DNA of 21,025 bases, taken from the NCBI GenBank assembly GCA_030618905.1, contig JAUXCL010000014.1, forward strand, positions 1-21,025, in the 5' to 3' direction. The position numbers and the translations under genes are program-made. The stretch comes from Bacteroidales bacterium (GTDB lineage Bacteria; Bacteroidota; Bacteroidia; Bacteroidales; B18-G4). This document shows, piece by piece, positions 1 through 6,973 of this stretch; within the stretch, counting starts at the first letter, position 1; each line of letters opens with the position of its first letter. Under the pieces are notes generated by a model. It ran no database searches, had not been told where the DNA came from, and saw only the letters and a list, made by a program, of their open reading frames with translations.

Positions 1-1
1 C

Positions 2-2683
2 CCTAACGAATTTAAGGTCATCAACCTGATCAATGCTTACCGGCAGCGAGGACATCTTTTCACAAAGACTAATCCGGACAGGACCAGAAGGCAGTATACC
101 CCTACCCTGGAATATGAGAATTTTGGACTAAAAAGTGAAGACCTGAACAAAAGCTTCAAAGCCGGAAATGAGATTGGCCTGGAAAATGCCACGCTGCAGG
201 AAATTATTGACAAACTCCAAAAAACTTATTGCCAGTCAATCGGTGCGGAGTTCAGATACATGAGGAAACCTGAAATTGTAAACTGGCTCCAGGAAAAAAT
301 GGAAGGGCCATTTAACACCCCAAATTTCGATAAGGATTTTAAAATAAATATCCTCACTGAAATTAGCCAGGGTGTACTTTTTGAAAAATTTATCCATAAA
401 AAATTTCCCGGTCAAAAAAGATTTTCACTTGAGGGTGCGGAAGCCCTGATCCCTGCCCTGCATGCCATTACCGAAACCGGGGCCGAGCTCGGGATAAAGG
501 AATTTGTAATTGGAATGGCCCACCGTGGGCGTTTGAACATCCTTGCCAATATCCTGAAGAAACCTCTGGAAGATATCTTTCATGAATTTCAGGGCAGCGA
601 ATACACAGATGAGTATTTGATGGGAGATGTGAAATACCATTTGGGCTTTACCAGTGATTCAAAAACCAGGAACGCTAAGCCTGTACGGCTGACCCTGACT
701 CCCAACCCCAGCCACCTTGAGGCCGTGAATCCGGTTGTTGAGGGCATATCCCGGGCAAAGATTGATTCCAAATACAAGGGGGATTTTAAAAAACTGGCTC
801 CAATCTTAATTCATGGTGATGCTTCAATTGCCAGTCAGGGTGTTGTTTATGAAGTACTCCAAATGTCAGAATTACCGGGATACAAAGTAGGTGGCACCAT
901 CCATGTCGTCATCAATAACCAGATCGGTTTTACAACGAATTACCTGGAAGGCAGGTCAAGTACATATTGTACTGATGTGGCGAAAACTACTTTATCTCCT
1001 GTATTTCATGTTAATGGCGATGATGTCGAAGCGGTAGTACTTACCATACAGCTGGCTATGGAGTTCAGGCAGAAATTCCATAAAGATGTGTTCATCGATT
1101 TATTATGTTACAGAAGATACGGGCACAATGAAGGAGATGAACCACGCTTCACACAACCGATACTGTACAAGCTCATCGAAAAACATCCTAATCCACTGGA
1201 TATATACAGGAATAAGCTTATCCAGGAAGATAGTATCAGCGAAGAAGAAGCACGTGGAATTGAAGATGGTCTTATTGAAACCATGGAAAATAGCCTTGCT
1301 GCTTCAAAAGACATTGAAAAATCTCATATTGATTCATTCCTTAAAGACATCTGGCAAGATATTGATAAAGCTGATCCGCATGCTTTTGACAAGTCTCCTG
1401 AAACAAGTATCAGTAAAGCTGACTTAACCCGGATTGGAGAGAAAATCACTGAGGTCCCTGATGATATAAAATTGTTCAGAAAATTAGAAAAACTGCAGGA
1501 AACAAGACGGCAAATGCTCACTCAAAAAGGCATTTTAGATTGGGCAATGGGTGAATTATTAGCTTATGGCAGCCTGGTAGATGAAGGGGTCCCGGTAAGG
1601 TTCAGCGGACAGGATTCAGCCCGGGGGACTTTTTCACATCGACATGCCGTACTCAAGGTTGAAAATTCCGAATTGGAATATATCCCACTGAATCATATCA
1701 GCAAAGACCAGGCCAGGTTTGAAATTTACAACTCACCTTTATCAGAGTTTGGCGTGCTCGGGTTTGAATATGGGTATTCGCTCTCTTCTCCTTACACGCT
1801 GACGATATGGGAAGCACAATTCGGTGATTTTGCCAATAGTGCCCAGGTGATTTTTGATCAATTCCTAAGCAGTGCAGAAGATAAATGGAATGTGATGAAT
1901 GATCTGGTCATTTTATTGCCACATGGTTATGAAGGGCAAGGGCCGGAACATTCCAGTGCCAGGATGGAACGTATGCTCTTGTTAAGTTCTGATAACAATC
2001 TTCAGATTGCCAATTGTACAAGCCCGGCCAGCTTCTTTCATATCATCCGCCGCCAGTTAAAACGCTCCTTCCGCAAACCCCTGATCATTCTTACACCGAA
2101 AAGCCTGCTCAGGCATCCGGATGTAGTATCACCCCTTAGTGATTTTACCAACGCCAATTTTAAAGAGGTTATTGATGATGAAAAGGCTGATGTTGCCAGG
2201 GTTAAGCGCGTAATATTCTGTACAGGCAAAGTTTATTATGATCTTCTGGAAGAAAAGAATAAAGAAAAGATCATTGATACTGCTATCATCCGCATGGAGC
2301 AACTTGCGCCTTTGCCAATAAAACAGCTTAAAGAAATAATCAGGAAATATAAACATACAACTGATTGGGTTTGGGTGCAGGAAGAACCTGTCAACATGGG
2401 GGCATGGACTTACATCATGCAAAACTTCAATGAAGTACCTTTAAGAGTGGTTGCCAGGCCCTTAAGCGGAAGTCCGGCAACAGGCTCAAGTAAATTCCAT
2501 GTACTCCGGCAAAGAAAGATCATTGAAAAAGCTTTTGGCGAATGCATCTGTCCAATGGTAGAAGAAGAGTGCAAAATGTTATGTATCGGAAATCGTTACC
2601 AATCTTTCGTTAAAGAGCAGGGAGTTTTTCAAACAGATAAGATAAGCAGCAAGTCAATTTCAGCCAGGAAACAGCTCAAATAA
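2..2683 (+). CDS. sucA: 2-oxoglutarate dehydrogenase E1 component (5' partial)
   Basis: Thiamine-diphosphate E1 subunit of the 2-oxoglutarate dehydrogenase complex. It decarboxylates 2-oxoglutarate and passes the succinyl group to lipoyl-E2 in the cytoplasmic TCA cycle. The frame is open from base 2, so the ATG at 260 is internal: the residues before it include the family motif AYRQRGHLFTKTNP. About 893 residues are visible, against roughly 900-950 for full-length relatives, so only a short N-terminal part (E2-binding region and start) is missing. Visible family motifs, in order, are MAHRGRLN, HGDASIASQGVVYE, NNQIGFTT, YRRYGHNEGDEPRFTQP, SGQDSARGTFSHRHAV and HGYEGQGPEHSSARMER. They cover the ThDP/Mg region and the transketolase-like pyrimidine domain. 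The C-terminus extends about 40 residues beyond the usual end (VEEECKMLCIGNRYQSF onward). sucB starts 8 bases after the stop, so the two are surely co-transcribed. No E3 (lpd) gene is in the window. Confidence 0.97.
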   Translation, partial: PNEFKVINLINAYRQRGHLFTKTNPDRTRRQYTPTLEYENFGLKSEDLNKSFKAGNEIGLENATLQEIIDKLQKTYCQSIGAEFRYMRKPEIVNWLQEKMEGPFNTPNFDKDFKINILTEISQGVLFEKFIHKKFPGQKRFSLEGAEALIPALHAITETGAELGIKEFVIGMAHRGRLNILANILKKPLEDIFHEFQGSEYTDEYLMGDVKYHLGFTSDSKTRNAKPVRLTLTPNPSHLEAVNPVVEGISRAKIDSKYKGDFKKLAPILIHGDASIASQGVVYEVLQMSELPGYKVGGTIHVVINNQIGFTTNYLEGRSSTYCTDVAKTTLSPVFHVNGDDVEAVVLTIQLAMEFRQKFHKDVFIDLLCYRRYGHNEGDEPRFTQPILYKLIEKHPNPLDIYRNKLIQEDSISEEEARGIEDGLIETMENSLAASKDIEKSHIDSFLKDIWQDIDKADPHAFDKSPETSISKADLTRIGEKITEVPDDIKLFRKLEKLQETRRQMLTQKGILDWAMGELLAYGSLVDEGVPVRFSGQDSARGTFSHRHAVLKVENSELEYIPLNHISKDQARFEIYNSPLSEFGVLGFEYGYSLSSPYTLTIWEAQFGDFANSAQVIFDQFLSSAEDKWNVMNDLVILLPHGYEGQGPEHSSARMERMLLLSSDNNLQIANCTSPASFFHIIRRQLKRSFRKPLIILTPKSLLRHPDVVSPLSDFTNANFKEVIDDEKADVARVKRVIFCTGKVYYDLLEEKNKEKIIDTAIIRMEQLAPLPIKQLKEIIRKYKHTTDWVWVQEEPVNMGAWTYIMQNFNEVPLRVVARPLSGSPATGSSKFHVLRQRKIIEKAFGECICPMVEEECKMLCIGNRYQSFVKEQGVFQTDKISSKSISARKQLK

Positions 2684-2691
2684 TTAATACT

Positions 2692-3936
2692 ATGATTATT
2701 GAAATTAAAGTCCCCAGTCCGGGTGAATCCATCACTGAAGTTCAGTTAGCCAGCTGGTTGGTGAATGATGGAGATAATGTTGAAAAAGACCAGGAACTTG
2801 CAGAAATTGACTCTGACAAGGCAACCCTAACCATCAGTGCAGAAGATGCTGGGGCCATCAGAACCTTAGTAGCTGAAGGAGATACTATTGAGATTGGAAC
2901 GGTCATTGCCACTATTGATACCAGTAAAAAAGGCAAATCCATTAAGAAAGACAGCAAATCTGAACAAGCTGAACCAGCAAAAGCAAGTCCTGTACAGGAA
3001 GAAAAGAGCAGTATGTCAACTGTTCCGGACTCAGATCTTCACATTTCCCCCCTGGCGAAAAAACTGATGGAAGAAAATCAGGTGGAAGCCGGAGATATTG
3101 AAGATTTCTATAAGAATCTGAGGATCTCCAGAAAAGATGTTGAATTTTATATTCAGGAGTCAGGAAAGCAATCTGATTCATTCACGGCTATAAGTTGGGG
3201 GGGGGCCAGAGAAACACGCAAAGAAAAGATGAGCACCCTGCGAAGTAAACTGGCCCAAAGACTGGTCTCCGTGAAAAATGAGACAGCCATGCTAACGACT
3301 TTCAACGAAGTTAACATGACGCCAATCTTCGAGATCAGGAAAAAATACAAAGAAGAGTTCAAAGAAAAATATGGCGTTTCACTAGGCTTTATGTCCTTCT
3401 TTACCAAAGCGATAACGGTAGCACTTCATCATTTCCCACTGGTCAATGCCATGATTGATGGAAATGAGATTATTTTTCATGATTACGCTGATATTGGTAT
3501 TGCGGTGAGCACTCCAAAGGGACTTATGGTTCCGGTATTAAAGAATGCAGAGACCATGAGCTTCTCGGCTATAGAACTCAGGATCAAAGAGTTGGCAGGC
3601 AAGGCCAGGGATAACAAAATCACCCTGGATGACATGAAGGGTGGTACTTTTACCATTACTAACGGAGGTGTATTCGGTTCTATGCTCTCCACACCTATCA
3701 TCAACCCACCACAAAGTGCTATTCTGGGGATGCATAATATCGTTGAAAGACCAGTTGCTGTAAACGGCCAGGTTGAGATTCATCCTGTGATGTATGTTGC
3801 TCTTTCCTATGATCACCGGATTGTTGACGGAAGGGAGTCAGTTAGTTTTCTTGTGATGGTTAAGGATATGCTGGAAAATCCGGAAAAGATGATGTTCGCC
3901 GGTACAGATCCACACAGGTCTTTATTAGGATTATAA
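2692..3936 (+). CDS. sucB: Dihydrolipoyl succinyltransferase, E2 of 2-oxoglutarate dehydrogenase
   Basis: E2 core of the 2-oxoglutarate dehydrogenase complex. Its lipoyl arm takes the succinyl group from SucA and transfers it to CoA. The 414 residues match the usual length. Domains: lipoyl domain 1-77 with the lipoylated lysine K43 in the DSDKAT motif; a flexible Lys/Glu/Ala/Ser-rich linker about 78-115; a peripheral-subunit-binding domain 117-154 starting HISPLAKKLMEEN; a short second linker; and the catalytic CAT-like domain from about 175. The active site is SYDHRIVDG with H375 and D379. The E3-binding domain is unusual because the Gly-rich GTGxxGR turn of the family is replaced by IEDFYKNLRI. 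The linker WGGA at 169-172 is encoded across a nine-G run. Its position right after sucA supports the succinyl- rather than acetyltransferase assignment. Confidence 0.96.
   Translation: MIIEIKVPSPGESITEVQLASWLVNDGDNVEKDQELAEIDSDKATLTISAEDAGAIRTLVAEGDTIEIGTVIATIDTSKKGKSIKKDSKSEQAEPAKASPVQEEKSSMSTVPDSDLHISPLAKKLMEENQVEAGDIEDFYKNLRISRKDVEFYIQESGKQSDSFTAISWGGARETRKEKMSTLRSKLAQRLVSVKNETAMLTTFNEVNMTPIFEIRKKYKEEFKEKYGVSLGFMSFFTKAITVALHHFPLVNAMIDGNEIIFHDYADIGIAVSTPKGLMVPVLKNAETMSFSAIELRIKELAGKARDNKITLDDMKGGTFTITNGGVFGSMLSTPIINPPQSAILGMHNIVERPVAVNGQVEIHPVMYVALSYDHRIVDGRESVSFLVMVKDMLENPEKMMFAGTDPHRSLLGL
3197..3205 (+). repeat. Nine-G homopolymer inside sucB
   Basis: An uninterrupted run of nine G bases lies in the sucB segment encoding the W-G-G-A linker between the E3-binding and catalytic domains. 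The reading frame is intact across it as given. A gain or loss of one base would remove the catalytic domain, so it is either a slippage-prone site or a place where a sequencing error would matter. Confidence 0.9.
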
Positions 3937-3948
3937 AAGCTAATTCAC

Positions 3949-3963
3949 TGCATATCATATGCA
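3949..3963. repeat. Perfect 15-base palindrome just upstream of nadB
   Basis: TGCATAT-C-ATATGCA is a perfect inverted repeat with 7-base arms around one central base, ending 6 bases before the nadB ATG in the 33-base sucB-nadB gap. The placement would suit a repressor site or an RNA fold affecting nadB initiation. AT-rich palindromes of this size also occur by chance, and no regulator is identifiable here. Confidence 0.5.
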
Positions 3964-3969
3964 ACAAAG

Positions 3970-5613
3970 ATGAGAAAAAAAGTAGATTTTCTGGTTATAG
4001 GTTCAGGGATTGCAGGGCTGATATTTGCCCTCAAAGTTGCTCCAAAAGGAAAAGTTTGTATCATTACAAAATCCAATGCTGAGGAAACAGCAACCAAATA
4101 CGCCCAGGGTGGTATTGCAGCTGTTATGTACACCCCCGATACTTACGAAAAGCATATCAAGGATACCATAATCGCAGGTGATAATCTGAACAAGGAAGAC
4201 ATCGTCAGGATCACAATCACAGAATCAACCGACAGGGTAAAGGAATTGATTGAGTGGGGAGCCAGTTTTGACAAGAAGGAATCAGGGAAATATGATCTGG
4301 CAAAAGAAGGCGGACATTCTGAGCATCGTGTACTGCACTACAAAGACAGCACCGGGATGGAAATTGAAAGGACTTTGCTCAGCAGGATTTCCGAGCATCC
4401 CAATATTGAGGTCCTTGAAAATCATTTCACCCTTGACATTATTACACAGCACCATATGGATATGGATATCGATATCAACAGGAGGACTGACAATATCAGC
4501 TGTTATGGTGCGTATGTATTGAATCCTCAAACGGATGAGATCCATACCATACTTGCCAGGACCACGCTGATTGCAACCGGAGGTGCCGGCAATGTATACA
4601 ATACAACAACAAATCCGGTGATTGCAACGGGAGACGGTATTGCTATGGCCTACCGGGCCAAAGCCCTGGTGGAAAATATGGAATTTATACAATTTCATCC
4701 AACATCATTATATCATCCGGATGAAAAACCATCATTTTTGATTACAGAGGCCCTAAGAGGTTTTGGCGCCATTCTGAAAACAAAGAATGGTGAGGAATTC
4801 ATGCATAGATATGATAAAAGAGGTTCACTCGCTCCCCGTGACATTGTGGCCAGGGCAATAGATAATGAAATGAAATTGTCAGGAGACGATTATGTAGGCC
4901 TGGACTGCCGTCACTTGAATGAGAATGATCTGATCAAGCATTTCCCACGGATCTATGCAAAATGTCTGAGCATTGGTATTGATATATCTAAAGAAATGAT
5001 CCCGGTAGTACCTGCGGCTCATTATGTCTGCGGTGGGATCAAGGTGGATGAGTATTCCCGGACCTCCATTTTCAATTTATACGCTTCAGGAGAATGTGCA
5101 TCTACAGGACTGCATGGAGCTAACCGGCTGGCTTCCAACTCCCTCCTCGAATCTGCCGTCTTTTCACACCGTGCCAGTATTGATGCAATCCGGAAAATTG
5201 AAGATATTGATTATTGCGAAACGATACCAGACTGGAACGCCGAAGGAATGGTTTTGAATGAGGAGATGATCCTGATCACTCAATCGCTTAAGGAACTACA
5301 AATGATCATGACCAATTACGTAGGTATTGTAAGATCTAATCTCCGCCTTAAGCGGGCCCTTGACCGCTTAGAGATCATATACAGGGAAACGGAAGATTTG
5401 TATAATAAATCCATCCTTACATCCATAATCTGCGAGCTGAGAAATTTGATCAATGTGGCATACCTGATCATTAAAATGGCAATGCAAAGAAAAGAAAGCC
5501 GTGGTTTGCACTATTCCATTGATTACCCCAAAACAGGAGATGATATTATCTTAAATACAGACTATTACAAGGAAACAATGGCAGATAAAAAAAGCCCCCT
5601 TCCGGAGGCTTAA
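3970..5613 (+). CDS. nadB: L-aspartate oxidase
   Basis: FAD flavoprotein that oxidises L-aspartate to iminoaspartate, the first step of de novo NAD synthesis, using fumarate or oxygen as electron acceptor. The 547 residues compare with about 540 in E. coli. The dinucleotide-binding motif GSGIAGL is at 11-17 and AQGGIAA follows. Active-site residues align at or near E. coli positions: E113 in EGGHS, H243 in QFHPTS, R290 in LAPRDIVARA, H351 in AAHYVCGGI and R386 in GANRLASNS. This pattern separates it from the succinate dehydrogenase/fumarate reductase flavoprotein, as does the lack of an adjacent Fe-S subunit. The ATG at 3970 is followed directly by the FAD motif, with no Shine-Dalgarno. It lies 33 bases after sucB on the same strand. 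nadA and nadC are not in the window. Its last codons form part of a terminator hairpin used by the opposite strand. Confidence 0.96.
   Translation: MRKKVDFLVIGSGIAGLIFALKVAPKGKVCIITKSNAEETATKYAQGGIAAVMYTPDTYEKHIKDTIIAGDNLNKEDIVRITITESTDRVKELIEWGASFDKKESGKYDLAKEGGHSEHRVLHYKDSTGMEIERTLLSRISEHPNIEVLENHFTLDIITQHHMDMDIDINRRTDNISCYGAYVLNPQTDEIHTILARTTLIATGGAGNVYNTTTNPVIATGDGIAMAYRAKALVENMEFIQFHPTSLYHPDEKPSFLITEALRGFGAILKTKNGEEFMHRYDKRGSLAPRDIVARAIDNEMKLSGDDYVGLDCRHLNENDLIKHFPRIYAKCLSIGIDISKEMIPVVPAAHYVCGGIKVDEYSRTSIFNLYASGECASTGLHGANRLASNSLLESAVFSHRASIDAIRKIEDIDYCETIPDWNAEGMVLNEEMILITQSLKELQMIMTNYVGIVRSNLRLKRALDRLEIIYRETEDLYNKSILTSIICELRNLINVAYLIIKMAMQRKESRGLHYSIDYPKTGDDIILNTDYYKETMADKKSPLPEA
5587..5613 (-). 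terminator. Rho-independent terminator closing the skp/ompH-bamA operon
   Basis: Read on the minus strand, a GC-rich hairpin (stem bases 5593-5599 with 5604-5610, one C/A mismatch, four-base loop) is followed by seven T bases, the standard intrinsic terminator form, 20-odd bases after the stop of the last skp/ompH gene. It lies within the last codons of nadB. On the plus strand the same hairpin is followed by a weaker T-rich stretch (TTAAATTTCTT), so it may work in both directions for these convergent genes. Confidence 0.8.
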
Positions 5614-5633
5614 ATTTCTTATTGTTTACTGTC

Positions 5634-6146
5634 TTATAGTCCCAGTTTCGCTCTTACCAGTGGCAGGATATTATCACCTTTATCATAATAAAGAAGAATA
5701 CCAACTCCGGCATCGAAGATATAGGTATACCCATTTTCTTCAGCAACCTCTGTAATGGCATTCTTTGCTGCCTCAATTAATGGGTTATACAATTCAGCCT
5801 GTTTATTCTGGAAATCGAGTTCAGCATTTTGCTGGAAAGTCTGTATCCTTTGCTCAAGGTCGGCGATCTCTTTTTCTTTGGTTTGTCTGATGATATCTGA
5901 CATGGTGGCCAGGTTGGCCTGATAATCCTGGACTTTATTCTGATATTCCAGGATCATATCTTCAATTTGACGTTCCAGTGATTTCTGATACTCCTGTAAT
6001 TGGGCTTCAACAGTTTCCTTTCCGGGCATCAACTCGATTAATTCGTTAGAATCGATATAGCCAAATTTTGGATTTGTTTGGGCCAAGGATGGTAATGTTA
6101 TGCATACGATTGCAAGCAGGGCTATAAGGCGAAGTGTCTTTTTCAT
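5634..6146 (-). CDS. Skp/OmpH-family periplasmic chaperone (second paralog)
   Basis: Predicted periplasmic chaperone of the Skp/OmpH family, which holds unfolded outer-membrane proteins in soluble form on their way to BamA. The 170-residue protein has a signal peptide (MKKTLRLIALLAIVCITLPSLAQ, cleavage near residue 22), a short N-terminal strand (KFGYIDSNEL), a long Glu/Gln/Lys-rich helical stretch about 42-125 predicted to form the tentacle-like coiled coil, and a C-terminal strand region (NGYTYIFDAGVGILLYY) completing the trimer base. Length and domain plan fit Skp. It lies 129 bases after a longer paralog and has its own candidate promoter. It is the last gene of the minus-strand envelope block, before a strong terminator. 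Two such chaperones after bamA are usual in Bacteroidota; how they divide the work cannot be told from sequence. Confidence 0.9.
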   Translation of the reverse strand: MKKTLRLIALLAIVCITLPSLAQTNPKFGYIDSNELIELMPGKETVEAQLQEYQKSLERQIEDMILEYQNKVQDYQANLATMSDIIRQTKEKEIADLEQRIQTFQQNAELDFQNKQAELYNPLIEAAKNAITEVAEENGYTYIFDAGVGILLYYDKGDNILPLVRAKLGL

Positions 6147-6185
6147 TATTTATTTACTTATAGGTTAATATTCAAATCAATGCGG

Positions 6186-6217
6186 CAAATTTAACCAAAT
6201 ATTCGAATTGATTCGAA
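6186..6217 (-). promoter_or_regulatory. Candidate Bacteroidota-type promoter for the last skp/ompH gene
   Basis: On the minus strand TAAATTTG (6186-6193) matches the TAnnTTTG -7 consensus exactly. TTCG (6214-6217), a 3-of-4 match to the -33 TTTG, lies 20 bases upstream. Predicted transcription starts near 6180, leaving a leader of about 30 bases before the ATG at 6146. The -33 half overlaps one of two tandem ATTCGAAT palindromes. Confidence 0.45.
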
Positions 6218-6218
6218 T
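6201..6218. repeat. Two tandem ATTCGAAT palindromes, 10 bases apart
   Basis: ATTCGAAT occurs at 6201-6208 and again at 6211-6218, separated by TG. Each copy is self-complementary, and the whole 18-base block is a near-perfect dyad except for the central two bases. The spacing of one helical turn and the overlap with the promoter -33 region make it operator-like. The regulator is unknown. Confidence 0.55.
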
Positions 6219-6259
6219 TATTTAATAATTATTTGCTTTAAAAGTGTATTTAATTCTCT

Positions 6260-6287
6260 GATGATAATGGATCCATCAATTATCATC
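6260..6287. repeat. Perfect 9-base inverted repeat over the first skp/ompH stop codon
   Basis: GATGATAAT (6260-6268) and ATTATCATC (6279-6287) are perfect reverse complements around a 10-base loop holding GGATCC and the gene's TGA. In the minus-strand RNA it would fold into an AT-rich hairpin over the last codons. No T run follows, so it does not look like an intrinsic terminator. It may mark an mRNA processing or stability element between the two chaperone genes. Confidence 0.5.
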
Positions 6288-6905
6288 TTTATAGCGGTTG
6301 ATCATATTATTCACACCCTGGTTGGTGGGGGGTGGATCACCTGACCTGGACGTGGATGTCCCTCCCTTCTGCCTGTCTTCTCTTCTGACCGTCTGCATCA
6401 CGCTGCCTACCTCATCCAATACATCATCGCTGATATCATACTTATCCTTAACAAAAAGGATGGTAAGGCTACCGGCCCTGTCAAAGACAAAACCATAATT
6501 ATTAGATTCGGCAATCGATTCTATGGCATTGTAAATTTTCTCCTGAATAGGTTCAACAAGGTCCTGACGTTTCTTAAAAAGGTCTCCCTGTCTTCCAAAA
6601 CGCTGTTTCTGAAGATCCTTAGCTTCCTTCTCTTTTTGGATAATCTCGTTTTCGCGTTCCTTCTTCATGTCTTCAGGGAGCAGGACTGCTTCGGCCTGGT
6701 AAGCTTTATATAACTGGTCAATATCTGCAAATTTCTTTTCGATCTCCTTTTGCCATTTTATCGAAAATTCATCCAGAATATCAACGGCATCCAGGTATTC
6801 AGGTATATTGGCCAGGATATATTCTGTATTCACATAGGCATATTTCTGGGCAAGCATGCCAAATCCCAGGAACATGCACATGATAATTAAGGTTACTTTT
6901 TTCAT
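6276..6905 (-). CDS. Skp/OmpH-family periplasmic chaperone (first paralog, with C-terminal tail)
   Basis: Second Skp/OmpH-type chaperone for outer-membrane protein transit, 209 residues. It has a signal peptide (MKKVTLIIMCMFLGFGMLAQ, cleavage near 19-20), a strand KYAYVNTEYIL, a long charged helical region about 42-135 rich in Lys/Glu/Gln (predicted coiled coil), and a closing strand segment NNYGFVFDRAGSLTILFV. Unlike its neighbour it carries a tail at about 174-209 rich in Gly, Ser, Thr, Pro and Arg (GTSTSRSGDPPPTNQG), probably disordered. It lies 68 bases downstream of bamA on the same strand, so it is placed to supply substrates to BamA. Its start is fixed by an AGGAGG ribosome-binding site 7 bases upstream, a rarity in this window. 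A candidate -7 box also lies in the gap, so it may have extra transcription of its own. Confidence 0.9.
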   Translation of the reverse strand: MKKVTLIIMCMFLGFGMLAQKYAYVNTEYILANIPEYLDAVDILDEFSIKWQKEIEKKFADIDQLYKAYQAEAVLLPEDMKKERENEIIQKEKEAKDLQKQRFGRQGDLFKKRQDLVEPIQEKIYNAIESIAESNNYGFVFDRAGSLTILFVKDKYDISDDVLDEVGSVMQTVRREDRQKGGTSTSRSGDPPPTNQGVNNMINRYKDDN

Positions 6906-6912
6906 AGGTCTT

Positions 6913-6918
6913 CCTCCT
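6913..6918 (-). promoter_or_regulatory. Canonical AGGAGG Shine-Dalgarno for the first skp/ompH gene
   Basis: Minus-strand AGGAGG lies 7 bases before the ATG at 6905. The other starts I inspected (sucB, nadB, lgt, uppS, bamA, nadK, CBS gene, rsgA, dprA) have no comparable sequence, as is usual in Bacteroidota. This makes it decisive for the start and suggests unusually strong, SD-dependent initiation. Confidence 0.75.
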
Positions 6919-6933
6919 GATTTTTCTTTTTTA

Positions 6934-6941
6934 CAAAAATA
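6934..6941 (-). promoter_or_regulatory. Candidate -7 box in the bamA-skp gap
   Basis: Minus-strand TATTTTTG matches TAnnTTTG. The -33 side is poor: TCTG at 6958-6961 with only a 16-base spacer. If active it would give a leader of about 25 bases containing the AGGAGG site. Confidence 0.3.
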
Positions 6942-6973
6942 CTTACAAAAAGTCTGCCAGAATTAATGTATCG

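Noticed and set aside
260..262. ATG at 260 as the start of sucA
   Set aside because: The frame is open to the window edge and the upstream residues carry conserved E1 sequence (AYRQRGHLFTKTNP), so the gene is 5' truncated by the window.
4282..4698. 138-codon open frame antisense to nadB
   Set aside because: It lies wholly inside a well-supported gene, has no recognisable domain and no separate promoter; a shadow frame.
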